Notes: a model not told the origin generated them from the sequence alone. Counted from the first letter of the stretch, positions 5,867 through 13,528 are shown. The stretch: DNA of 24,961 bases from JBBQSN01 sp038213835 (GCA_038213835.1 JBBQSN010000031.1:1-24961), one strand, 5' to 3'. Made by a program: numbers and translations.

Positions 5867-7053
5867 CACGATCCTCCTTCGGGGTCGAGCTGCAGCAACG
5901 GCTGCCCCGGCGAGACGGTCTCGCCCTCGCTGACGAGCCACTCCACCACGGTGCCGCCCTCGCCGGCGGTGACCTCGTCGTCGTCGGAGCCGCCGGGGGT
6001 GTCCACCCGGGCCACGACGGTCTCGGCCCGGACCTCCTCGCCGGCGACGGCGGCCTCGTCGATGTGCACGGTGCCGGGCGCGCTCGCGACCACCACGCGC
6101 CAGGTGTTCTCGCCGTCCTCGGGGGCCGTCCCGTGCTCGGCGACCATCGCGCGGGCGGCGTCGAGGTCGGCGGGGGTCTTCAGCGCCAGGGTCTGCACGC
6201 CGGGCATGGCCCGCTTGGCGAGGTTGGTGAGCGTGCCCGCCGGCGGGATCTCGATGAGGCCGGTGACGCCGAGCTCGGTGAAGGTCTGCATGCACAGGTC
6301 CCACCGCACCGGGTTGCTCACCTGGCTGACCAACCGGCGCAGCACCTCCGCGCCCTCGTGCACGACCGTGCCGTCGGCGTTCGACAGCAGCAGCGTGCGG
6401 GGGTCGTGGGTGGTGATCGCCCGGCTGTGCCGCTCGAGCAGCTCGACCGCCGGCGCCATGTGCCGGGTGTGGAACGCCCCGGCCACCGGCAGCGGGATCA
6501 CCCGGGTCCTCGCGGGCGGGTCGGCCTTCAGCGCCTCGAGCTGCTCCAGCGTGCCTGCGGCGACGACCTGGCCGGCCCCGTTGACGTTGGCCGGCGTGAG
6601 CCCGTGCCGCGCGAGCGCGGCCAGCACCTCGTCGGGGTCGCCGCCCACGCACGCGCTCATGCCGGTGCGGGTGACCGCCGAGGCCTGCGCCATCGCCCGC
6701 CCGCGCTCGCGGACCAGGACCATCGCCTGCTCGGCGCTCAGCACCCCCGCCGCCGCGGCCGCGGTGATCTCGCCGACGCTGTGGCCGGCGCCGCCCGCGA
6801 CCTGACCGAAGCCCTCGGACGGGTGCGGGAACAGCTCGAGCAGCGAGACCAGCCCGGCGGCCACGATGAGCGGCTGGGCCACGGCGGTGTCGCGGATCGT
6901 CTCGGCGTCCGACGTGGTGCCGTGCTCCACGAGGTCGAGGCCGGCGACGGCGGACAGCCACGCCAGCCGGTCCTCCACGCCGGGGAGCTCGAGCCAGGGG
7001 GACAGGAAGCCGGGGGTCTGGGATCCCTGACCGGGGCACACGATGACCAGCAC
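5866..7053 (-). CDS. fabD: Malonyl-CoA:ACP transacylase with extra C-terminal lipoyl-like domain
   Basis: It transfers malonyl from CoA to ACP. The start is GTG 7053 (VLVIVCPGQGSQTPGF) with GGAAGG 9 nt upstream; residues encoded further upstream are not typical. The acyltransferase domain spans about residues 1-300, with PGQGSQ, nucleophile S92 in GHSVGE, the conserved Arg of RERGRAM (R117) and the His of GAFHTRHM (H195). A usual FabD would stop near there, at about 300-315 aa. This one has 395 aa: after an acidic linker, residues 315-392 resemble a biotinyl/lipoyl barrel (ASAPGTV, AGEEV, GGTVVEWLVSEGETVSPGQP). Where biotin or lipoyl lysine should be, it reads TPGGSDDDEV, with no lysine. So it is a fusion to an apparently unmodifiable domain. 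The 96-nt gap from the regulator gene holds an imperfect inverted pair (7098-7105, 7120-7127), a possible regulator site. Confidence 0.93.
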   Translation of the reverse strand: MLVIVCPGQGSQTPGFLSPWLELPGVEDRLAWLSAVAGLDLVEHGTTSDAETIRDTAVAQPLIVAAGLVSLLELFPHPSEGFGQVAGGAGHSVGEITAAAAAGVLSAEQAMVLVRERGRAMAQASAVTRTGMSACVGGDPDEVLAALARHGLTPANVNGAGQVVAAGTLEQLEALKADPPARTRVIPLPVAGAFHTRHMAPAVELLERHSRAITTHDPRTLLLSNADGTVVHEGAEVLRRLVSQVSNPVRWDLCMQTFTELGVTGLIEIPPAGTLTNLAKRAMPGVQTLALKTPADLDAARAMVAEHGTAPEDGENTWRVVVASAPGTVHIDEAAVAGEEVRAETVVARVDTPGGSDDDEVTAGEGGTVVEWLVSEGETVSPGQPLLQLDPEGGS

Positions 7054-7149
7054 GGGGTCCAGCCTTCCGTCTCGGCGGTGCGGGTGCCGGTCACGAACCT
7101 CACAACGTTCTCCGGCGAATGTGGAGGAAACCTTCAAACGAGGGATCAG

Positions 7150-8322
7150 TCAGGGGGCGGGACGTGCAGCCAGGAGTCCGACCGCCTGGGCGGTCTGCAG
7201 GACGAAGGCGTCGCGGGGGCGGGTGGCGTCCCAGCCGGTGATCTCGGCGACCCGGCGCAGCCGGTACCGCACGGTGTTGGGGTGCACGAACAGGGCGCGC
7301 GCCGTGGCCTCCAGGGAGCGGCCGGTCTCGAGGTAGGTCGAGACCGTCTCGGCGAACGCCGTCCCCGCCGCCACCACCGGCGCGTGCACCCGGTCGAGCA
7401 GCGCCCGGCGGGCCGAGACGTCGCCGGAGAGCACCCGCTCGGGCAGCAGGTCGTCGGCGTGCACCGGCCTCGGCGCCGCCGGCCACGCGCGGGCGGCCGC
7501 CAGGCCGGCCATCGCCACCCGTGCCGAGCGGCCCGCGCCCGCGAGGTCGGTGGCCGTGGGGCCGACCACGACCGGGCCGGGGCCGAACCGCGGAGCGAGG
7601 TTCTCAGCCGCCACCGCCGGGTCGCCGGAGGTACCGAGCACCACCACGACCCGACCACCCTGGACGCCGACCAGCGCGTCGTCGGCCGTCGCGCGGGCCG
7701 CTCGGCGCAGGGCGTCCACGAGGTCGTCGTCGGTGCCGGAACGGGCGGCGCCCGCCCGTCCGGCGCCCACGACGACGGTGACGGCCGCGTGGTCGCTCCA
7801 GCCGAGCGCGGCCACCCGGGAGTGCAGGACGTCGTCGGTCTCGCCCCGCAGCAGGGCGTCCACGACCAGGGCCTCGAGCCGGGCGTCCCACGCGCCGCGG
7901 GTCTCGGCCGCCCGGGCATACACCTCGGCCGCCCCGAACGCCACCTCGCGGGAGTAGCGCAGCACGGCCTCGCGCACGGCCGCCACGGAGGCGGGGTCGT
8001 CGGGGTCGTCGGCCAGCTCCTCGACGTGGTCCTCGACCACCTGAACGACCGTGCGGACGAGGTCGAGGGTCTGGCTCAGGCTGACCGAGCGGGTCAGCTC
8101 GCGCGGGGCGGTTCCGAACACGTCGGCGGTGATGGTGGGGGTCTCGTCCTGGTGCTCGAACCAGGTCGTGAAGGCGCTGATGCCTGCCTGGGCCACCAGG
8201 CCCACCCAGGAGCGGTCCTCGGCGCCGAGCGCGCGGTACCAGGGCAGCGTCTCGTCGAGCCGGTGCAGCGCCGCCGTGGCGAGCGCACCGGTGCCGCGCC
8301 GGGCCGCCGCCGTCCTGGTCAC
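7150..8322 (-). CDS. PucR-family transcriptional regulator, FasR-like
   Basis: This 390-aa regulator ends in a PucR-type helix-turn-helix (HTH_30), about residues 325-385: SLEATARALFVHPNTVRYRLRRVAEITGW. Before it lies a degenerate GGDEF-like/CdaR central region (ADDALVGVQGGRVVVVLGTSGDP) and a helical N-terminal domain. In Streptomyces and relatives the PucR-type protein FasR sits directly before fabD and controls the fab genes, binding long-chain acyl-CoA. Position and family match, so FasR is the likely identity; the symbol is left blank because this rests on context. The start is GTG 8322: TAGGCT is exactly 7 nt upstream and there is no proper Shine-Dalgarno, so translation is probably leaderless. 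It lies 77 nt after aceE and has its own promoter with a 17-bp palindrome. Confidence 0.88.
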   Translation of the reverse strand: MTRTAAARRGTGALATAALHRLDETLPWYRALGAEDRSWVGLVAQAGISAFTTWFEHQDETPTITADVFGTAPRELTRSVSLSQTLDLVRTVVQVVEDHVEELADDPDDPASVAAVREAVLRYSREVAFGAAEVYARAAETRGAWDARLEALVVDALLRGETDDVLHSRVAALGWSDHAAVTVVVGAGRAGAARSGTDDDLVDALRRAARATADDALVGVQGGRVVVVLGTSGDPAVAAENLAPRFGPGPVVVGPTATDLAGAGRSARVAMAGLAAARAWPAAPRPVHADDLLPERVLSGDVSARRALLDRVHAPVVAAGTAFAETVSTYLETGRSLEATARALFVHPNTVRYRLRRVAEITGWDATRPRDAFVLQTAQAVGLLAARPAP

Positions 8323-8329
8323 GCCCAGC

Positions 8330-8363
8330 AGCCTACGCGGCCGGGGTTGTCGCACCCCGACAA
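8330..8363 (-). promoter_or_regulatory. Promoter and palindromic operator candidate of the PucR-type regulator
   Basis: On the minus strand the -10 hexamer TAGGCT is at 8335-8330 and the GTG start follows 7 nt later. Eleven nt upstream of the hexamer is a perfect palindrome, TTGTCG (8347-8352), 5 nt, CGACAA (8358-8363), covering the -35 region. A dimeric repressor bound here would block RNA polymerase; autoregulation by the encoded protein is the simplest guess. The same hairpin might weakly end aceE transcripts. Confidence 0.5.
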
Positions 8364-8399
8364 AGCGCGGGGTCGAAGCGCCGAGGTGCGACCCGCGGG

Positions 8400-11165
8400 T
8401 CAGCTGTCGCCGCCCGCGTTGCCGGAGGTGCCGGCGGTGACGTCGTTGAGGCGGTAGAGCTCGTACGCCTTGGCCGGGGCGTCGGCCGGGACGGCACCGC
8501 GGGCCGCGAGCATCCGCAGCGCCTGGTAGGCCACCGACGGGCCGTCGATCTTGAAGTGCCGGCGCACTGCGGGACGGGTGTCGGACAGGCCGAACCCGTC
8601 GGCCCCGAGCGAGACGAACTCGTTCGGCACGAACTGGCGCACCTGGTCGGGCACGGCGCGCATGTAGTCGGTGACCGCGACGACCGGGCCGTCGCGCCCC
8701 TGGAGCTGCTCGGCGATGAACGGTTGCGGCGTCGGCGAGGACGGGTCGTCGAAGCCGCGCGAGTCGCAGTCCAGGCCGTCGCGCCGCAGCTCGTTCCACG
8801 AGGTCACCGACCAGACGTCGGCGGCGACGCCGAAGTCGTCGGCCAGCAGCTCCTGGGCCTCCAGCGCCCAGGGCACCGCCACACCGGACGCCATCAGCTG
8901 CGGCCGCTCCCCGACCTCCTGGGCGTCACCGTTCCTGGCCGCCTTGAGCAGGTAGGTGCCGCGCAGCAGGCCCTCGACGTCGAGGTCCTGCGGCTCGGGC
9001 GGCTGCAGCATCGGCTCGTTGTAGACGGTGATGTAGTACATGACGTCGCGGGTGCGGTCGTCGTCGGCACCGGGGCCGTACATGCGCTCCAGCCCGTCAC
9101 GCATGATGTGGCCGATCTCGTACCCGAACGCCGGGTCGTACGTGATGACCGCCGGGTTGGTCGAGGCCAGCAGGGGAGAGTGGCCGTCGGCGTGCTGCAG
9201 CCCCTCACCGGTCAGGGTGGTGCGCCCGGCCGTGGCGCCGATCAGGAAGCCGCGGGTCATCTGGTCGGCCGCGGCCCACATCGCGTCCCCGGTCCGCTGG
9301 AAGCCGAACATCGAGTAGAAGATGTAGATCGGGATCATCTGCTCGCCGTGCGTGGCGTAGGCGGTGCCGGCGGCGGTGAAGGCCCCGACCGAGCCGGCCT
9401 CGTTGATGCCGACGTGCAGGATCTGCCCGTCGATCGCCTCCTTGTAGGCCAGCATCAGCTCGCGGTCGACCGAGGTGTAGTTCTGACCGTGGGGGTTGTA
9501 GATCTTGATCGTCGGGAAGAACGAGTCCATCCCGAACGTGCGCGCCTCGTCCGGGATGATGGGGACGACACGGCGACCGAACTCCTTGTCGCGCATGAGG
9601 TCCTTGAGGATCCGGACGAACGCCATCGTGGTGGCGATCTGCTGCTTCCCGGAACCCTTCTTCGACTGCTTGTAGGCCTCGTCGCCCGGCAGCGTGATCG
9701 CCGTGGAGCGGGTGCGCCGCTGCGGCAGCGACCCGCCCAGGGCCTGTCGGCGCTCGAGCAGGTACTGGGTCTCCTCGCTGTCCGGACCCGGGTGGTAGTA
9801 CGGCGGAAGGTACGGGTTCTCCTCGAGCTGGGCGTCGGAGACCGGGATCCGCAGACCGTCACGGAAGTTCTTGAGGTCGGCCAGGCTCAGCTTCTTCATC
9901 TGGTGGGTCGCGTTGCGCCCGGCGAAGTTCGCGCCGAGGCCGTACCCCTTGATCGTCTTCGCCAGGATGACGGTCGGCTGCCCGGTGTGCTGGGTCGCGG
10001 CCGAGTACGCCGCGAACACCTTGCGGTAGTCGTGGCCACCGCGCTTGAGGCTCCAGATCTGGTCGTCGCTGAGGTCCTGGACCATCCGCCGGGTGCGCGG
10101 GTCGCGTCCGAAGAAGTGCTCGCGGATGAACGCGCCGTTCTCGGCCCGGTAGGTCTGGTAGTCGCCGTCGGGGGTGGAGTTCATCAGGTGCACCAGGGCG
10201 GCGTCGTTGTCCTTCGCCAGCAGCGGGTCCCACTCGCGACCCCAGACGACCTTGATGACGTTCCAGCCCGCCCCGCGGAAGTGCGACTCGAGCTCCTGGA
10301 TGATCTTGCCGTTGCCGCGCACCGGGCCGTCGAGGCGCTGGAGGTTGCAGTTGATGACGAAGGTGAGGTTGTCGAGCTCCTCGTTAGAGGCCACCTGCAG
10401 CAGGCCGCGGCTCTCCGGCTCGTCCATCTCGCCGTCGCCCAGGAAGGCCCAGACGCGCTGCTGAGAGGTGTCCTTGATACCCCGGTTCTGCAGGTACTTG
10501 TTGAACTGCGCCTGGTAGAGGGCGTTCATCGGGCCGAGGCCCATCGACACCGTGGGGAACTGCCAGAAGTCCGGCATCAGGCGAGGGTGCGGGTACGACG
10601 GCAGGCCGCCGGCGGGGTGCGAGAGCTCCTGGCGGAAGCCGTCGAGCTGCTGCTCGGACATCCGGCCCTCGAGGTACGCGCGAGCGTAGACGCCGGGGGA
10701 GGCGTGCCCCTGGAAGTAGATCTGGTCGCCGCCGCCCTCGTGGTCGGGGCCGCGGAAGAAGTGGTTGAAGCCCACCTCGTACAGCGTGGACGACGAGGCG
10801 TACGAGGAGATGTGGCCGCCGACCGAGATCCCGGGCCGCTGCGCGCGGTGCACCATGATCGCCGAGTTCCAGCGCAGGTAGGCGCGGAAGCGGCGCTCGA
10901 CGTCCTCGTCACCGGGGAACCACGGCTCGCGCTCGGGCGGGATGGTGTTGATGTAGTCGGTCGCGGTCAGCGACGGCACCCCGACGCCGAGCTGACGGGA
11001 GCGCTGCAGCATCTGCAGCATCAGGTACCGAGCCCGACGGCGACCGGAGTTCTCGGCGACGGCGTCGAGCGACTCGAGCCACTCACCCGTCTCCTCCGGG
11101 TCGATGTCCGGCAGGTTCGTGGGCAGGCCGTTGATGATCGGGCCGGACTCGTCACGTCGGGACAC
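8400..11165 (-). CDS. aceE: Pyruvate dehydrogenase E1 component (homodimeric type)
   Basis: This is the thiamin-diphosphate-dependent E1 subunit that decarboxylates pyruvate and feeds acetyl groups through E2 to CoA. The protein is 921 aa, the normal size for the homodimeric, E. coli-type enzyme. The ThDP/Mg motif runs from GDGEMDEPES (243-252) to INCN (271-274), and the catalytic-Glu region GINEAGSVGAF is in the second half. The N-terminal IINGLPTNLPDIDPEETGEW and HFFRGPDHEGGGDQIYFQGH are hallmarks. The start is GTG 11165 with GAGGGAG 9 nt upstream. It is the first gene of the leftward aceE-regulator-fab block. The preceding 146 nt hold a promoter-like pair, a palindrome and a leader hairpin. 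E2 and E3 are not in the window. Confidence 0.97.
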   Translation of the reverse strand: MSRRDESGPIINGLPTNLPDIDPEETGEWLESLDAVAENSGRRRARYLMLQMLQRSRQLGVGVPSLTATDYINTIPPEREPWFPGDEDVERRFRAYLRWNSAIMVHRAQRPGISVGGHISSYASSSTLYEVGFNHFFRGPDHEGGGDQIYFQGHASPGVYARAYLEGRMSEQQLDGFRQELSHPAGGLPSYPHPRLMPDFWQFPTVSMGLGPMNALYQAQFNKYLQNRGIKDTSQQRVWAFLGDGEMDEPESRGLLQVASNEELDNLTFVINCNLQRLDGPVRGNGKIIQELESHFRGAGWNVIKVVWGREWDPLLAKDNDAALVHLMNSTPDGDYQTYRAENGAFIREHFFGRDPRTRRMVQDLSDDQIWSLKRGGHDYRKVFAAYSAATQHTGQPTVILAKTIKGYGLGANFAGRNATHQMKKLSLADLKNFRDGLRIPVSDAQLEENPYLPPYYHPGPDSEETQYLLERRQALGGSLPQRRTRSTAITLPGDEAYKQSKKGSGKQQIATTMAFVRILKDLMRDKEFGRRVVPIIPDEARTFGMDSFFPTIKIYNPHGQNYTSVDRELMLAYKEAIDGQILHVGINEAGSVGAFTAAGTAYATHGEQMIPIYIFYSMFGFQRTGDAMWAAADQMTRGFLIGATAGRTTLTGEGLQHADGHSPLLASTNPAVITYDPAFGYEIGHIMRDGLERMYGPGADDDRTRDVMYYITVYNEPMLQPPEPQDLDVEGLLRGTYLLKAARNGDAQEVGERPQLMASGVAVPWALEAQELLADDFGVAADVWSVTSWNELRRDGLDCDSRGFDDPSSPTPQPFIAEQLQGRDGPVVAVTDYMRAVPDQVRQFVPNEFVSLGADGFGLSDTRPAVRRHFKIDGPSVAYQALRMLAARGAVPADAPAKAYELYRLNDVTAGTSGNAGGDS

Positions 11166-11191
11166 GGGTGCAGCTCCCTCGGGGTTCGTCG

Positions 11192-11212
11192 GGCGCCCGT
11201 GTCGCGGGCGCC
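11192..11212 (-). other. Hairpin in the aceE leader
   Basis: GGCGCCCG (11192-11199) and CGGGCGCC (11205-11212) pair perfectly over a 5-nt loop. It lies between the predicted aceE transcription start and its ribosome site. It could affect mRNA stability or translation, but there is no direct sign of either. Confidence 0.4.
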
Positions 11213-11219
11213 TCCAGCT

Positions 11220-11274
11220 CGTCGCAGGAGTGGTGCGACGGTCCCATCCTGTCTGCTCCGGCGCCGGCCGTCAC
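11220..11274 (-). promoter_or_regulatory. Putative aceE promoter with palindromic operator
   Basis: On the minus strand GTGACG (11274-11269) and CAGGAT (11251-11246) are spaced by exactly 17 nt, a plausible -35/-10 pair. The expected start, near 11239, falls in a perfect inverted repeat: CGTCGCA (11220-11226), 7 nt, TGCGACG (11234-11240). A 21-bp palindrome over the start point is a classical repressor site. Which regulator binds cannot be told from the window. Confidence 0.45.
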
Positions 11275-11311
11275 ACCGGGACCGCTACCTGCGCGGGTGG
11301 GGACGCCCGTC

Positions 11312-12169
11312 CTACCCGGCCGACCTGGCCGCGCGCGTCGACGAGACGATCCGCTGAGGGTGGGTGTAGACGTTCAGCGTGGGGTGCCGCACGAACCCGG
11401 CCAGCGTGATGCCGGCCCGGTCGGCGATCTCGACGGCCAGCGACGACGGAGCCGAGACCGAGGCCACGACAGGCACTGCGGCGCTCCAGGCCTTCTGCAC
11501 CAGCTCGAAGGACGCCCGGCCGCTCAGCACCAGCACGTGGCCGGCCAACGGGAGGCGTCCCTCGCGCGCCGCCCAACCGAGCACCTTGTCCGCGGCGTTG
11601 TGCCGACCGACGTCCTCGCGGGCCACGACCAGCTCGCCGTCGGCGGTGAAGAGGCCGACCGCGTGCAGCCCGCCGGTGCGGTCGAACACGGCCTGCGCCT
11701 CGCGCAGTGCGTCCGGCAGCCGGGCGAGCACCTCGGGGTCGACGACGACGGGGTCGGTCGACAGGTCGGCCCCCACCCTGTCCAGGACGGCCTCGACGCT
11801 CGCCGAGCCGCACACGCCGCACGACGAGGTGACCCCGAACGTGCGCCGACCGGTGAGGTCGGGGGGTGCGACGCCGGGCCGCAGCGTCAGCTCGAGGACG
11901 TTGAAGGTGGGGACGCCGCTCTCGTCGGTGTCGGTGCAGTGGACCGCCGCGGCGACGTCCTGCGCGGCGGCGAGCAGACCCTCCGCCAGCAGCCAGCCGA
12001 CGGCGAGGTCGACGTCGTGGCCGGGGGTGCGCATCGTGGTGACGAGCGGCTCGCCGCCGACGCGCAGCTCCAGCGGCTCCTCCACCGCGAGGGTGTCGGG
12101 ACGCCGGGAGGACCCGCTCCGTCCGAGGTCCCACCGTACGACCGGCACCCGCGTGCTCACCCTGCCCAC
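11312..12169 (-). CDS. fdhD: Formate dehydrogenase accessory sulfurtransferase FdhD
   Basis: FdhD passes sulfur from a cysteine desulfurase to the molybdenum cofactor of formate dehydrogenase. The protein is 285 aa with the conserved SSCGVCGSAS motif (C117, C120), the N-terminal AVEEPLELRVGGEPL, RTPGHDVDLAVGWLLAEGL, and the C-terminal EDVGRHNAADKVLG and LSGRASFELVQKA blocks, all typical. The start chosen is GTG 12169 (VGRVSTRVPVVRWD); TACCAT (12181-12176) is exactly 6 nt upstream and no Shine-Dalgarno is seen, so the transcript is probably leaderless. No formate dehydrogenase gene is in the window; it must lie elsewhere. It is 146 nt upstream of aceE but probably a separate unit, and divergent from DUF3052. 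Confidence 0.95.
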   Translation of the reverse strand: MGRVSTRVPVVRWDLGRSGSSRRPDTLAVEEPLELRVGGEPLVTTMRTPGHDVDLAVGWLLAEGLLAAAQDVAAAVHCTDTDESGVPTFNVLELTLRPGVAPPDLTGRRTFGVTSSCGVCGSASVEAVLDRVGADLSTDPVVVDPEVLARLPDALREAQAVFDRTGGLHAVGLFTADGELVVAREDVGRHNAADKVLGWAAREGRLPLAGHVLVLSGRASFELVQKAWSAAVPVVASVSAPSSLAVEIADRAGITLAGFVRHPTLNVYTHPQRIVSSTRAARSAG

Positions 12170-12175
12170 CAGCGG

Positions 12176-12181
12176 ATGGTA
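12176..12181 (-). promoter_or_regulatory. -10 element for leaderless fdhD
   Basis: TACCAT on the minus strand matches TANNNT and ends 6 nt before the GTG at 12169, placing transcription start on or next to the start codon. No convincing -35 is seen, which is common for actinobacterial promoters of this type. Confidence 0.5.
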
Positions 12182-12317
12182 GGTCGGTCCGGTCGAGGCG
12201 GCACCCGGGGACTTGCGCGGGACGGCGTGGTGGAGCCCCTCGCCGTGGTCTACGGTCGTCCATAGCCGCAGGCGGACCGGAACCCGGGCGGCACCACGTC
12301 GTGAAGGAGAGCAGCAG

Positions 12318-12749
12318 GTGAGCATCACCGCGGACACCGCGGGCGAGTCGGACCTCGCAGGTCGGCTCGGTTTCGAGCGGGGGCACGTCGTCCAGGAGTT
12401 CGGGTACGACGACGACGTGGACCAGGACGTCCGCGAGGCGATCGAGGACCGCACGGGCAACGAGCTGGTCGACGAGGACGCCGACGAGGTCGTCGACGGC
12501 GTGATCCTGTGGTGGCGCCAGGACGACGGCGACCTGGTCGACGCCATGGTCGACACGCTGGGCGCGCTGGCCGAGGGCGCGCCGATCTGGCTGATCACCC
12601 CCAAGAGCGGCCGTCCGGGCCACGTGCCACCGGCCGAGGTCGAGGAGGCCGCGCCCACCGCCGGTCTGCACCTCACGCGCTCGATCGCCGCCGGCCCCGA
12701 CTGGTCGGCCACCCGGCTGGTCACGCCGAAGTCTGCCCGCAAGGGCTGA
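12318..12749 (+). CDS. DUF3052 family protein
   Basis: A 143-aa acidic soluble protein. Typical DUF3052 features are the ESDLAGRLGFERGHVVQEFGYDDDVD opening region (from residue 10), the acidic ELVDEDADEVVDGVILWWRQDDGDLVD middle and the C-terminal PIWLITPKSGRPGHV. The fold resembles a small domain repeatedly found beside aceE or ahpE in actinobacteria; the role is unknown to me. The start is GTG 12318 with AAGGAGA at 12304-12310, 7 nt away. Seven nt separate it from the downstream peroxiredoxin gene, so the two are cotranscribed. A TACGGT at 12251-12256 could be the -10, giving a leader of about 55 nt. Confidence 0.88.
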   Translation: MSITADTAGESDLAGRLGFERGHVVQEFGYDDDVDQDVREAIEDRTGNELVDEDADEVVDGVILWWRQDDGDLVDAMVDTLGALAEGAPIWLITPKSGRPGHVPPAEVEEAAPTAGLHLTRSIAAGPDWSATRLVTPKSARKG

Positions 12750-12756
12750 GGAACCG

Positions 12757-13218
12757 TTGACGTTGCCCGAAATCGGTTCACCCGCACCGGACTTCACGCT
12801 CCCAGACCAGGACGGTCAGCCGTTCGAGCTGTCCGCCCTGCGGGGCCTGTCGGCCGTGCTGCTCGTGTTCTACCCGTTCGCGTTCTCCAGCACCTGCACC
12901 GGTGAGCTGTGCGCGCTGCGCGACGACATCGCCGTCTTCCGCACGGCGGGCGTCCAGGTCGTCGGGGTGTCGTGCGACCCCAAGCCGGCGCTCAAGGCCT
13001 GGGCCGACCAGGAGGGGTACGACTTCCCCCTGCTGTCCGACTTCTGGCCGCACGGCGAGGTCGCGAAGACCTACGGTGCGTTCTTCGAGCCCGCCGGGAT
13101 GGCCGCGCGCGGGAGCTTCCTGGTCGACCGCGAGGGAGTGCTGTGCTGGTCGGTGCTCAACGGACCGGGCCGGGCCCGCGACCTCTCGGCGTACGCCCAG
13201 GCCGTCGCGGCGCTGTGA
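12757..13218 (+). CDS. ahpE: Peroxiredoxin, AhpE-like
   Basis: A thiol peroxidase that reduces hydrogen peroxide, organic hydroperoxides or peroxynitrite. It has 153 aa, as in mycobacterial AhpE. The peroxidatic site is FYPFAFSSTCTGELC, with C47 after the conserved Thr-like position, and the partner Arg is in ARGSFLVDREG. Mycobacterial AhpE is a 1-Cys enzyme, yet here C52 is five residues after C47. This C-X4-C spacing is seen in BCP/PrxQ enzymes, where the second Cys resolves the sulfenic acid. C74 is a further Cys. The start appears to be TTG 12757, with GAGG 5 nt upstream; TTG 12763 is an alternative. It is cotranscribed with DUF3052. Confidence 0.9.
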   Translation: MTLPEIGSPAPDFTLPDQDGQPFELSALRGLSAVLLVFYPFAFSSTCTGELCALRDDIAVFRTAGVQVVGVSCDPKPALKAWADQEGYDFPLLSDFWPHGEVAKTYGAFFEPAGMAARGSFLVDREGVLCWSVLNGPGRARDLSAYAQAVAAL

Positions 13219-13247
13219 CGGCGGGTGCGCGTCGGGTGCGCGGCACG

Positions 13248-13375
13248 CCTGGTTGGGCACCATTCGTGCGCCCATGCGGGTGACGACGTCACCGAGAGTT
13301 CCCGTGAACCAGGTCGTTGCGGTTTCATGGACCCAGCCGTGGCCGTCGATGACCCGAGACTTCGGCGGCCACGGC
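13248..13375 (+). other. Hairpin-rich intergenic region between ahpE and tRNA-Val
   Basis: The 207-nt gap holds no gene I can support but has several inverted repeats: CCTGGTT (13248-13254) with AACCAGG (13307-13313), enclosing TGGGC/GCCCA (13254-13258, 13270-13274) and GGTGAC/GTCACC (13279-13284, 13288-13293). A separate 9-bp pair is GCCGTGGCC (13336-13344) with GGCCACGGC (13367-13375). No T-run follows, so none is a standard terminator. It may hold the ahpE 3' end and the tRNA promoter, or a small RNA. Confidence 0.3.
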
Positions 13376-13425
13376 CTCCAGCCACCGCTCACCCGAGGGT
13401 CAGCCCGTGAGACAGTTCGGCTCCG

Positions 13426-13498
13426 GGGCCTGTAGCTCAGCTGGTAGAGCACCGCGTTTACACCGCGGCTGTCGTCGGTTCGAACCCGGCCGGGCCCA
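13426..13498 (+). tRNA. tRNA-Val (anticodon TAC)
   Basis: A full cloverleaf can be drawn: acceptor GGGCCTG/CGGGCCC with one G:U, D arm GCTC/GAGC, anticodon stem CCGCG/CGCGG with loop TTTACAC, a 5-nt variable loop CTGTC, and T arm GTCGG-TTCGAAC-CCGGC. Anticodon TAC reads GUA and other valine codons. The discriminator is A13498. CC follows, but the terminal A is not encoded, so CCA addition is needed. The nif3 promoter begins only 17 nt downstream. Confidence 0.97.
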
Positions 13499-13515
13499 CC
13501 GAGCGCGAGCCGCAC

Positions 13516-13521
13516 TAGGCT
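13516..13521 (+). promoter_or_regulatory. -10 element for the leaderless nif3-metZ operon
   Basis: TAGGCT ends 7 nt before the GTG at 13529. With a 17-nt spacer the -35 would fall at 13493-13498, inside the 3' acceptor strand of tRNA-Val, so the promoter would overlap the tRNA gene. Confidence 0.5.
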
Positions 13522-13528
13522 CGTCGGC

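Noticed and set aside
4865..7039. A 724-codon open frame that appears to fuse fabH to something upstream.
   Set aside because: Residues before MVAITAQATAG are Arg/Pro/Ala-rich out-of-frame translation of fabD; fabH has its own AAGGAGG and a TGATG junction with fabD.
11192..11212. Considered as a riboswitch or terminator in the aceE leader.
   Set aside because: A single simple hairpin without a T-run or a known aptamer core.
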